Shown in pieces: positions 1 to 7,030 of a stretch of 9,553 nt of DNA (positions are counted from its first letter, which is position 1; each line of letters opens with the position of its first letter). The DNA lies in assembly GCA_050014415.1 (NCBI GenBank), contig JBEKDJ010000175.1, positions 1 through 9,553 on the forward strand. The letters run 5' to 3'. The stretch is from JBEKDJ01 sp050014415 (GTDB lineage: Bacteria > Desulfobacterota > BSN033 > UBA1163). The position numbers and the translations under genes were made by a program. The notes under the pieces were generated by a model. It was given only the letters and a program-made list of their open reading frames with translations. It was not told the DNA's origin and made no database searches.

Positions 1-1082
1 TCTCTATATTCAACCCCAAGTCGTTGAACCGTATCCTTATTGACACGGAGGATTCGATAATTCCTGTCGATGATGATAATGCCCTGTATCACAGCGTCAA
101 AGGTTGTCTCCCATTCCGATTTGGCCTTGGCTACATTGGAGAAGAACCTGGCATTCTCAAGAGCAAGCCCAATCTGACTCCCAATGCTCTCCAGCAAATG
201 GATATCTCTTTGGCTGAGCTCACGACGAGAGCGACTGAACAAATTAATCGTTCCAATCGCCTTTCCTTTGGATATAAGAGGGAAGCCCAGCAAGGTCTGA
301 ATTCCCTCTTTTATCAGAGGGGGAGCTATACGATCGGATGAATATTCATCGATGGAGGCTATTACCGGTTTTCTTAAACTGAAGGCTTTTCCGGAAACCC
401 CTTCACCGTATCTTATAAATTTCGCCTCTTCACCCACATGAGCCGGGGGATTAAAACGGTATTTTCTTTCGAGAATCTGCTCTTCATCGTTTGCGAGATA
501 GATGATCCCGTCTTCCCATCCTGTCAATCTCACCGCTTTCTCTAAGGCAATAGCAAAGACTGTGTCCAGATCGACTAAGGTTTGATTGATCAAGGTCCCC
601 ATCTCATTCAGGGCTTCGAGTTCCCTGGTCCTCTGAATCAGCTCCTCTTCCACTCTTTTCCTGTCAGAGATATCTTTGATGATTCCATCATAACCGATGA
701 CTTTGCCCGAATGGTCTCTCCTGGCATTGGCTGTCATCAAGACGTCGATAGGGGTCCCATCTTTTCTCTTCAGTTTGACCTCAAAATCTTTAACAAACCC
801 TACTTTCATCACTTCATTCATCAATCTCTTTTGGTCCTCGGGGTAAAGAAAAGTATCCCTTGCATAAACTTGCATCACTTCTTCCTTGCTTCCATAACCA
901 AAAATTTCCACCCCAGCTCGATTAATATCGAGGAGCTTTCCATCAGCGGATGTCATATAAACCATGTCTTTCGAATCCTCGAAAATCCTCCGATATCTTC
1001 CCTCGGTCTCTCTCAAGGCCTCGTGAGATGGCTGTAGGTCTGCAGTCTTCAATGTCCGATATTTCCCGGTTTTTCTGATCAT
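1..1082 (-). CDS. Kinase C: PAS/GAF sensor protein, N-terminal part, cut by window edge
   Basis: The reading frame runs 360 codons without a stop and leaves the window at its left edge, so the C-terminus is unseen. Domains by residue: PAS 25-143 ending in IIKDISDRKR, GAF 154-315, and the start of a second PAS from about 322 (FDAVIQGIIIIDRNYRILRVN). It is a paralogue of kinase A from the first residue: 32 residues separate its ATG (1080-1082) from the shared YRR, exactly the spacing from Met14 of kinase A. Its first PAS is complete and contains about 29 residues that kinase A lacks. The GAF block aligns without gaps with both other kinases. By homology it should continue into more PAS/GAF domains and a HisKA/HATPase core, but that is inference. 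The start is not certain: the frame is open upstream back to the stop of kinase B, in-frame TTG codons exist (one directly before the ATG), and no strong ribosome binding site is visible. Confidence 0.88.
   Translation of the reverse strand, partial: MIRKTGKYRTLKTADLQPSHEALRETEGRYRRIFEDSKDMVYMTSADGKLLDINRAGVEIFGYGSKEEVMQVYARDTFLYPEDQKRLMNEVMKVGFVKDFEVKLKRKDGTPIDVLMTANARRDHSGKVIGYDGIIKDISDRKRVEEELIQRTRELEALNEMGTLINQTLVDLDTVFAIALEKAVRLTGWEDGIIYLANDEEQILERKYRFNPPAHVGEEAKFIRYGEGVSGKAFSLRKPVIASIDEYSSDRIAPPLIKEGIQTLLGFPLISKGKAIGTINLFSRSRRELSQRDIHLLESIGSQIGLALENARFFSNVAKAKSEWETTFDAVIQGIIIIDRNYRILRVNKDTVQRLGVEYR
39..623 (-). repeat. 585-bp GAF(b) module, copy in kinase C
   Basis: Residues 154-348 of kinase C, from ELEALNEMG to YRILRVN. 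It aligns without any gap with 8552-9136 (kinase A) and 4584-5168 (kinase B); roughly 75-80% of residues match kinase A by eye. It holds a GAF domain and the first strands of the next PAS, so the repeated unit crosses a domain boundary, and the similarity may continue past the edge. Confidence 0.85.
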
Positions 1083-1142
1083 CAACTCATTTCTCGTTCG
1101 TAGAATCAGCAAGAGCTCAAAACGCAAGGTTAAGGTTCGGGT
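1083..1142 (-). other. 60-bp spacer between kinases B and C, open in frame
   Basis: Twenty sense codons separate the TAA of kinase B from the ATG of kinase C, in the same frame as both. I see no hairpin followed by a T run, so no intrinsic terminator, which fits co-transcription. The last eight codons before the ATG (LRTRNEL-like) resemble the codons before Met14 of kinase A (MQRRDGL), so this spacer descends from the same 5' region. Near the stop are four AACC units at uneven spacing; their meaning is unclear. Confidence 0.6.
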
Positions 1143-2063
1143 TTAGGTTATCGGTATTCTGACAGTAAATGTCGTCCCTTTTCCTACCTCACTCTCAACC
1201 GTAATCTCCCCATTGTGCTTCTGCACAATTTCATAGGTAATGCTCAGCCCTAAGCCTGTCCCCTTCCCCACCTCCTTGGTCGTAAAGAAGGGTTCAAAGA
1301 TCTTGCTCAACTGCTCCTTCGGAATTCCACGCCCCGTATCCGATATCGCTATTAAGATTTTTCCATCTTCTTCTCTTGTCTTGATCGCAATCTCTCCTTG
1401 CTTTTCAATCGCGTGGACAGCATTGATCAAGAGGTTCATGAAGACCTGGTTCATCTGCTGTGGATAACACTTGGTGAGGGAAAGATTCCCATAATCTTTT
1501 TTCAAGGTGGCCTTATATTTCAATTCGTTCCAAACAATATTGAGCGTGCTCTCAATACACTCATTCATATCAGCATATTTATATTCCGCTTCATCCACCC
1601 TGGCAAAGCTCTTCAGCCCTTGGACGATCTTTTGCACCCTTTCCGAACCATCCAGGGACTCGCTGATCACTCCTTTTATGTCTTCCATGATATAATCCAG
1701 TTTGAGTTCCTTCTGCTTCCGATTCAGTCCCTCGATCGCCTCGGTCGCCTGAAGAGATGCAATCACTTCCGATTGGGTTTGAATAAACTCCGTCAATCGA
1801 TGAACATATTTATCGAGGGTCCCCAGATTGCTTGACACGAAGGCCATCGGGTTGTTGATCTCATGGGCCACACCCGCCGCCAGCTGTCCAATGGAAGCCA
1901 TCTTCTCTTGTTGCAGGACCTTCGCCTGAGAGGCCTTGAGTTCTTTATACGCTCGCTCCAGTTCTTCAAGAGCCAGTTGGAGGTTCCTTCGGCTCTCATC
2001 GATCTCCCTGTTCTTCTTGATCAGTTCTTCCTGGTTTTTCTTCAAGGCCTCTTCTGCCTGCTT
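1143..2063 (-). repeat. 921-bp linker plus catalytic core, copy in kinase B
   Basis: Residues 1336-1641 (KQAEEALKKNQEEL to the stop): coiled coil, HisKA and HATPase. It aligns with 6110-7030 over 306 residues with no gap and about 38 differences by eye. Homology ends at the stop codon, as the downstream spacers are unlike. Confidence 0.92.
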
Positions 2064-5000
2064 ACGCTTAGAGTAGAGCTGTGCGTTGGCAATCGCGCCT
2101 GCTATCTGATTCCCCACCCTTTCGGCAAGTCTCAGATCCTTCTCAGAATAAACATTTGGCTGGGTCGATTGAAGGTGAAGGACTCCGATCACCTCATCTT
2201 TTGAGATCAAAGGAATTGCCATCAGCGATCGAATCCCAGCCTGAAAATTGGGTAAGAGCTCGGGAAACCTATCTGTAACCTTTTTCAGGTCTTCTATCTG
2301 GATGAGCATGTTCGTCCGAGTACGAATGGACTTTTCTGCAGAAGTACCAGCTAAGGGGATGACGCCTCCCTTCAAATGGTGGGGGACATTTAATCCTGTG
2401 ACATAGGCATTGCGGACGGTATCATCTGTAGGGTTAAAGATATGGATTGTAATTCTGTCTAAAGGAATCAGCTCACGCACTTTCTCAGCAAAGCGTTCGT
2501 AAACATCGTTGATATTCAACGTTGAACTGATGATCCGTCCGATCTCAGCCATAACCGCATTCTCTTGAGATAGCCTTCTTACTGCCTTCTCTGCCTGAAG
2601 GCGTTCGGTAATGTCATGCGCAATGGATCGCACAATCGGTTCAGTTACTCTTTCAGTGCGCAGGCTATTGCTGTATGCCCAAATGCGCTTTTCCCCTTTG
2701 GCATTTTGAATCCGCATTAACCCTTCGGCGACACCTTTTTCCCGAATGGTACACAGGTACGAATCGAATTCATCCCTGACCGCAGGTGCTAGTAGGTCAC
2801 GGATATTCTTATCCAGGAGATCTTTTTGATCATAACCCAGAAGTCTGGCACCCTCTTGGTTCACAGAAAGTATCTGGCCTTCCAGATTATGGGTACAGAT
2901 CAGGTATTGGCTATACTCTACCAAGTCTCGATAACGATCTTCGCTTTCCCGAAGCGCCTCTTCTGCCTGCTTGCGCTCGGTGACGTCTTTGACGAAAACG
3001 ATAATGTTTATGTCCCCTTTCAAATCTGTTATTGCTCTACTAATCTCTGCGTTTCTAACCTCCCCATCTTTGCGAACAATGTTTAATTCAAGATGAGGTG
3101 ATAGCTTGATCCCTCTTTTGTACTGCTCTTCTCGACCTGCCAATAAGCTCTTGCTCTCTTCATCCAGATGATCCTTGAAAAACGTCCCGATTAATTCCTC
3201 CCTGCTACAACCCTTGATCTCTGCCAACCTCTCATTGACATATTTGAGCCGATAATCTCCTCCGATTACGCAGACTCCATCCAAGGCGCCCTCAACCACT
3301 GTCCTGTATTGTTTCTCTGACCGCTTAATCTCCTCTTGCAAACGGACATTTTCGATCAGGGTGGTTATTTGCCCCGCAGCGATGTTGAGCAATCGTAGGT
3401 CATCCTCACGAAAGGCGTTCAGATCCCTGCTCTGGGCATCGATCACCCCGATCACTCTTTGCCCCACCTTCAGGGGTGCGCACATTTCAGAACTCATATT
3501 CTCATCGCCGGAGATATACCTTGCATCTTCTCTCACATCATTGACCAAGAGAGGCTCCCCTTTTTCTGCCACCCATCCTGTGATACCTTTACCTAAATGA
3601 AGCTCAACCTTTTCAATACTCTCTATGGAAAGTCCTCTATAGGAGGGGTGGGGTAACAATCTCTTCTTATTCTCGTCGATCAAAAAGATACCAAAGGCTT
3701 CATACTTAAAGAAGTTATGTAGATTATCTACAATCTTAGTCAGCATTTGATCCAAGCTTAGGGAGGAGGTAGAGATCTTCGTAATCTCATAAAGAATAGT
3801 CAATTCATCCAGCCTTTTTTTCGTCTCCTCAAAGAGCAAGGCGTTTTGAATGGCGATGGCTAATCCAGGGGCAATTTGTCGTAACAGATTGTAATGGGCT
3901 TCTGAAAAGTGGTTCGCCTTTCTGCTGCCCAAGTTCATCGTGCCAATGACCTTCCCCTTATATTCCAATGGGAAAACTAAACTGGAACGAATCCCCTCTT
4001 TAAATAGCTTTTGCCCAGTCCACGTATCATTTTCTTTAGTGTCTGAAACAATGACTGGCATCCTGGTCTCAGCCACCCTTCTGATATTAGTTCTTTTTAG
4101 AGGATAGATGACACTCTCAACCAATTCCTCGGCATGATAGTCTTTGTCTATTGCGAAAAACCGAAACGTCTCTTCCCCGGCATCGAAAAGTGCAATGCTC
4201 ATTCTTTCAGAGTCCAATGCCCTGTTCAATTCAGTACGGACAGCCTTGATCACCTCTTTCACATCGAGGCTGGAAGCCAATATTTCATTGACCTTATTGA
4301 CTATTTCCTTCTCGCTCTCCAATTGTTTCTCTTCGGTAATGTCACTGACTAATTCGACTGCGCCTACCATTTCCCCTGATTCTTCGATAATGGGAAACGC
4401 AGAGGATCGATAGAGACGCTTATTGTATGGACTCTCCCTTTCCATAAAGGCAAACTTGTTCGTTAAGAAACTATCGGAGATGCAACACCTTTCACAAGGT
4501 TTATCACTGTGTTCAAAAACCTCAAAGCATTTATTCCCGATCAAATCCTTAAGGTCAGACCTAAATTGCTCAATGACAACCTTATTGACACGGAGGATTC
4601 GATAATCCCTATCTAAGATGATAATGCCCTCTGTCACAGCGTCAAAGGTGATCTCCCATTCCGATTTAGCCTTGGCCACGTTGGAGAAGAGCTTGGCATT
4701 CTCAAGAGCGACACCAATCTGACTTCCAATGCTCTCCAATAGATTGATATCTCTCTGACTGAGCTCGCGGCGAGCATGGCTAAACAAGGTAATCGTACCG
4801 ATCGCCTTTCCTTTAGATAGAAGAGGGAAACCCACCAATGTTTGTATTCCAGACTCTTTTAAAGTCGGAACTAATGGAGAATATGGGTAATCCGCCAAGG
4901 AGAGTATGACCGGCTGTCTTAACTCAAAGGCTCTTCCAGAAACTCCTTCGCCATATTTAAGAAGTCTTGGCTCTTTCGCCTCAGCAACCAGATGAGTTAA

Positions 5001-6068
5001 ATCATATTTCCTTTCGAGAATCCGTTCTTCGTCGTTTGCGAGAAAGATGGCTCCTTCTTCGTATCCTGTCAAGCTCAGCACCTTCTCTAAAGCAATAGCA
5101 AAGACTGTGTCCACATCGACTAAAGTTTGATTGATCAAAGCCCCCATCTCATTCAGGGCTTCGAGCTCCTTGTTTCTCTGAACCAACTCCTCCTGCATCT
5201 TCCAGCGCTCGGTAACGTCTCTAACAATAGACACAACATATTGAGTTTTTCCTTCTTCATCCTTGATTGATGTTCCTGTTACATCCGCAAACCAACTTGT
5301 GCCATCTTTTTTTATATTACGGAATTCTATATGTTGAGTATTTGTATTTATTGTTTCATTATAAGAATCCATTACGAACTGCCGGTCTTCAGGAGGAATA
5401 AAGCTTGCAAGGTTTTTCCCTATCATTTCCTCTTTTGAGGAATATCCGTGCATATTTGTGACCGCCTCGTTGCAGTCAATGATGTTTCCCTGTAAATCCG
5501 AAAGCGCAATACCATCTTTTGAATGGTCGAATATGGCTTGAAGCTTTTCCTGAGATTCTTTCAGGACCTGCTCAACTTTCTTGCGTTCGGTGATGTCTCG
5601 AACATATTCAATGACACCTCTCATTTTTCCAGTGATTGAATCGATAAAGGGGAAACTATAGAGGTCAAGCCATCCAACAATTTCTCCTCCTACCCCATTC
5701 TTTGGAATAACCTCGTAGGCACTTTCTCCTGTAGTCATCGTTCGATAGGTAGGACAGACCTCGCATCGTTTGTTTCGGCCATGGTAGGCTTCATAACATT
5801 TCTTTCCAATAAGAGGCATTGCATGGGAATACCACTGTTCCGTTGTCCGGTTGACACGAAGAATATTCATATCCTCGTCAAGGATACTGATACCATCCTT
5901 TATACTTTCAAAGATACTATTTAGGAAATGTTCCGTTCCCCGCAATGCTTTGTCTGACCGTTTGGGAGACAGAGGTTTGGAGATAGCTGAGCCTTTGTGA
6001 AGTCTTACTCTTTTCCGGTTTTCTAAATTCCTGCCTTCCTTTTTTTTCTTTATGTCTCGAGTTGTCAT
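1143..6068 (-). CDS. Kinase B: giant PAS/GAF multi-sensor histidine kinase
   Basis: 1641-residue sensor kinase, unusually long for the class. Domains by residue: basic N-terminal tail 1-40, PAS 45-165 (Cys91/Cys102/Cys105), PAS 172-288, GAF 301-462, PAS 469-582 (Cys514/Cys525/Cys528), GAF 586-747, GAF 757-912, PAS 918-1033, PAS 1044-1157, GAF 1168-1332, coiled coil 1336-1388, HisKA 1389-1490, HATPase 1535-1641. The phospho-acceptor is His1402 in AHEINNPMAF. N-box Asn1549, G1 DTGRG at 1577, F-box FEPFF at 1591 and G2 GKGTGLGL at 1601 are intact, so it should be catalytically active. PAS domains usually end in D(I/V)TERK-type transmission motifs, seen here at 158, 284, 1028 and 1152. It has no transmembrane segment or receiver, so it is probably cytoplasmic with an unlinked response regulator. 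The ATG start is supported by a purine-rich ribosome binding site. Its catalytic block matches kinase A almost residue for residue, but its sensor array has extra domains. The ligands cannot be named from sequence. Confidence 0.95.
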   Translation of the reverse strand: MTTRDIKKKKEGRNLENRKRVRLHKGSAISKPLSPKRSDKALRGTEHFLNSIFESIKDGISILDEDMNILRVNRTTEQWYSHAMPLIGKKCYEAYHGRNKRCEVCPTYRTMTTGESAYEVIPKNGVGGEIVGWLDLYSFPFIDSITGKMRGVIEYVRDITERKKVEQVLKESQEKLQAIFDHSKDGIALSDLQGNIIDCNEAVTNMHGYSSKEEMIGKNLASFIPPEDRQFVMDSYNETINTNTQHIEFRNIKKDGTSWFADVTGTSIKDEEGKTQYVVSIVRDVTERWKMQEELVQRNKELEALNEMGALINQTLVDVDTVFAIALEKVLSLTGYEEGAIFLANDEERILERKYDLTHLVAEAKEPRLLKYGEGVSGRAFELRQPVILSLADYPYSPLVPTLKESGIQTLVGFPLLSKGKAIGTITLFSHARRELSQRDINLLESIGSQIGVALENAKLFSNVAKAKSEWEITFDAVTEGIIILDRDYRILRVNKVVIEQFRSDLKDLIGNKCFEVFEHSDKPCERCCISDSFLTNKFAFMERESPYNKRLYRSSAFPIIEESGEMVGAVELVSDITEEKQLESEKEIVNKVNEILASSLDVKEVIKAVRTELNRALDSERMSIALFDAGEETFRFFAIDKDYHAEELVESVIYPLKRTNIRRVAETRMPVIVSDTKENDTWTGQKLFKEGIRSSLVFPLEYKGKVIGTMNLGSRKANHFSEAHYNLLRQIAPGLAIAIQNALLFEETKKRLDELTILYEITKISTSSLSLDQMLTKIVDNLHNFFKYEAFGIFLIDENKKRLLPHPSYRGLSIESIEKVELHLGKGITGWVAEKGEPLLVNDVREDARYISGDENMSSEMCAPLKVGQRVIGVIDAQSRDLNAFREDDLRLLNIAAGQITTLIENVRLQEEIKRSEKQYRTVVEGALDGVCVIGGDYRLKYVNERLAEIKGCSREELIGTFFKDHLDEESKSLLAGREEQYKRGIKLSPHLELNIVRKDGEVRNAEISRAITDLKGDINIIVFVKDVTERKQAEEALRESEDRYRDLVEYSQYLICTHNLEGQILSVNQEGARLLGYDQKDLLDKNIRDLLAPAVRDEFDSYLCTIREKGVAEGLMRIQNAKGEKRIWAYSNSLRTERVTEPIVRSIAHDITERLQAEKAVRRLSQENAVMAEIGRIISSTLNINDVYERFAEKVRELIPLDRITIHIFNPTDDTVRNAYVTGLNVPHHLKGGVIPLAGTSAEKSIRTRTNMLIQIEDLKKVTDRFPELLPNFQAGIRSLMAIPLISKDEVIGVLHLQSTQPNVYSEKDLRLAERVGNQIAGAIANAQLYSKRKQAEEALKKNQEELIKKNREIDESRRNLQLALEELERAYKELKASQAKVLQQEKMASIGQLAAGVAHEINNPMAFVSSNLGTLDKYVHRLTEFIQTQSEVIASLQATEAIEGLNRKQKELKLDYIMEDIKGVISESLDGSERVQKIVQGLKSFARVDEAEYKYADMNECIESTLNIVWNELKYKATLKKDYGNLSLTKCYPQQMNQVFMNLLINAVHAIEKQGEIAIKTREEDGKILIAISDTGRGIPKEQLSKIFEPFFTTKEVGKGTGLGLSITYEIVQKHNGEITVESEVGKGTTFTVRIPIT
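2952..3329 (-). repeat. PAS(e) module, copy in kinase B
   Basis: Residues 914-1039, with YRTVVEGALDGVCVI, KRGIKLSPH and INIIVFVKDVTERK. It is the partner of 7415-7795 in kinase A, with one residue of length difference (SRAITDLKG against SARSIKDSKG). Confidence 0.85.
3828..4313 (-). repeat. GAF(d) module, copy in kinase B
   Basis: Residues 586-747, from EKEIVNKVNEILASSLD to NALLFE. It is paralogous to 7799-8281 in kinase A with one residue of length difference (KENDTW against ESDSW). Shared stretches include DSERMSIALF, EGIRSSL, FPLEYKGKVIGTMN and RQIAPGLAI. Confidence 0.85.
4584..5168 (-). repeat. 585-bp GAF(b) module, copy in kinase B
   Basis: Residues 301-495 of kinase B. It has the same length as the other two copies, with shared signatures YGEGVSG, GFPL(L/I)SKGKAIGTI and RRELSQRDI. 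In kinase B this module follows a PAS unrelated at close range to the one preceding it in kinases A and C, so the homology breaks just upstream. Confidence 0.85.
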
Positions 6069-6069
6069 A

Positions 6070-6080
6070 CCCTTCTTCCC
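6070..6080 (-). promoter_or_regulatory. Ribosome binding site of kinase B
   Basis: On the minus strand the purine run GGGAAGAAGGG ends one base before the ATG at 6066-6068. Counting from its GGAAG part the spacing is about 6 bases, which is a usual distance. It lies in the 41-base gap after the stop of kinase A (TAG at 6110-6112) and is the main reason to accept this start. A second TAAGGAT (6081-6087) is too far upstream to serve this ATG. Confidence 0.6.
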
Positions 6081-6109
6081 ATCCTTATTCGTTTATCCAT
6101 GTCACCCTT

Positions 6110-7030
6110 CTACACAATCGGTATCCTTACAGTGAAGGTCGTCCCCTTTCCTACCTCACTCTCTACCCCAATCTCCCCATGATGGTTCTTGACAATTTCA
6201 TAAGTAATGCTCAAGCCTAAGCCTGTCCCTTTACCCACCTCCTTGGTCGTGAAGAAGGGTTCAAAGATTCTGTTGAGATCCTCCTTCAAAATTCCACGCC
6301 CTGTATCCGATATCCCTACCCAAATCGACCCATCCTCATCCCAGGTCTTGATCAGGATCTCCCCCTGCTTCTCAATCGCGTCACCCGCATTGATCAAGAG
6401 GTTCATAAAAACCTGATTCATCTGCTGCGGATAGCATTTGGTGAGAGGAAGATTCCCATAATCCTTTTTCAGGGTGGCTTTGTATTTCAATTCGTTCCAA
6501 ACAACATTGATCGTGCTTTCAATACACTCATTCATATCAGCATATTTGTATTCCGCCTCATCCACCCTGGCAAAGTTCTTCAGCCCTTGGACGATCTTTT
6601 GCACCCTCTCCGAACCATCCAGGGACTCGCTGATCAGTCCCTTAATATCCTCTGTAATATAATCCAGTTTGAGTTCCTTCTGCTTCCTATTCAGTCCCTC
6701 GATTGCATCGGTCGCATGAAGTGATTCGATCACCTCCGTTTGGGTTTGGATAAACTCTGTCAATCGACCAACATATTTATCGAGCGTCCCCAGATTGCTC
6801 GATATGAAGGCCATGGGGTTGTTGATCTCATGGGCCACCCCTGCCGCCAGCTGTCCGATGGAAGCCATTTTCTCTTGTCGCAGGATCTTCGCCTGAGAGG
6901 CCTTCAATTCTTTATAGGCCTGCTCGAGTTCTTCGATGGCCAGTTGGAGGTTTCTTCGGCTCTCATCAATCTCCTTGTTCTTCTTGATCAGTTCTTCCTG
7001 GTTTTTCTTCAAAGCCTCCTCTGCCTGCTT
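6110..7030 (-). repeat. 921-bp linker plus catalytic core, copy in kinase A
   Basis: Residues 840-1145, the partner of 1143-2063. The coiled coil, H-box region and helix after it (GLNRKQKELKLDY, SLDGSERVQKIVQGLK) are nearly invariant. Most changes fall in the middle of the ATPase domain around residues 1064-1094. Confidence 0.92.

Noticed and set aside
582..1037. A 151-codon plus-strand frame
   Set aside because: It is fully antisense to the PAS domain of kinase C, whose minus-strand frame runs 360 codons with clear homology.
1126..1150. GGTT-rich short repeats near the end of kinase B
   Set aside because: There are only four imperfect units with uneven spacing, partly inside the last codons; no dyad symmetry or known site is evident.
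1398..1835. A 145-codon plus-strand frame
   Set aside because: It is antisense to the HisKA/HATPase of kinase B, which is strongly conserved in its own frame.
1793..1999. A 68-codon minus-strand frame inside kinase B
   Set aside because: It is an out-of-frame shadow of the H-box region; the residues are arginine and tryptophan rich without any pattern.
1863..2204. A 113-codon plus-strand frame, with a 113-codon partner at 6740-7081
   Set aside because: Both are antisense to the linker and H-box codons of the paralogous kinases. They pair only because the sense strands are homologous; each lacks a ribosome binding site and a protein-like composition.
3475..3485. Cys863 in the third GAF of kinase B as a bilin-binding cysteine
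   Set aside because: The context SEMCAPLKVG is the ordinary strand of non-photosensory GAF domains, and the conserved residues around a phytochrome chromophore cysteine are not present.
6069..6109. Possible terminator or small gene between kinases A and B
   Set aside because: There is no stem-loop with a T run, and 41 bases hold only the ribosome binding site and short meaningless frames.
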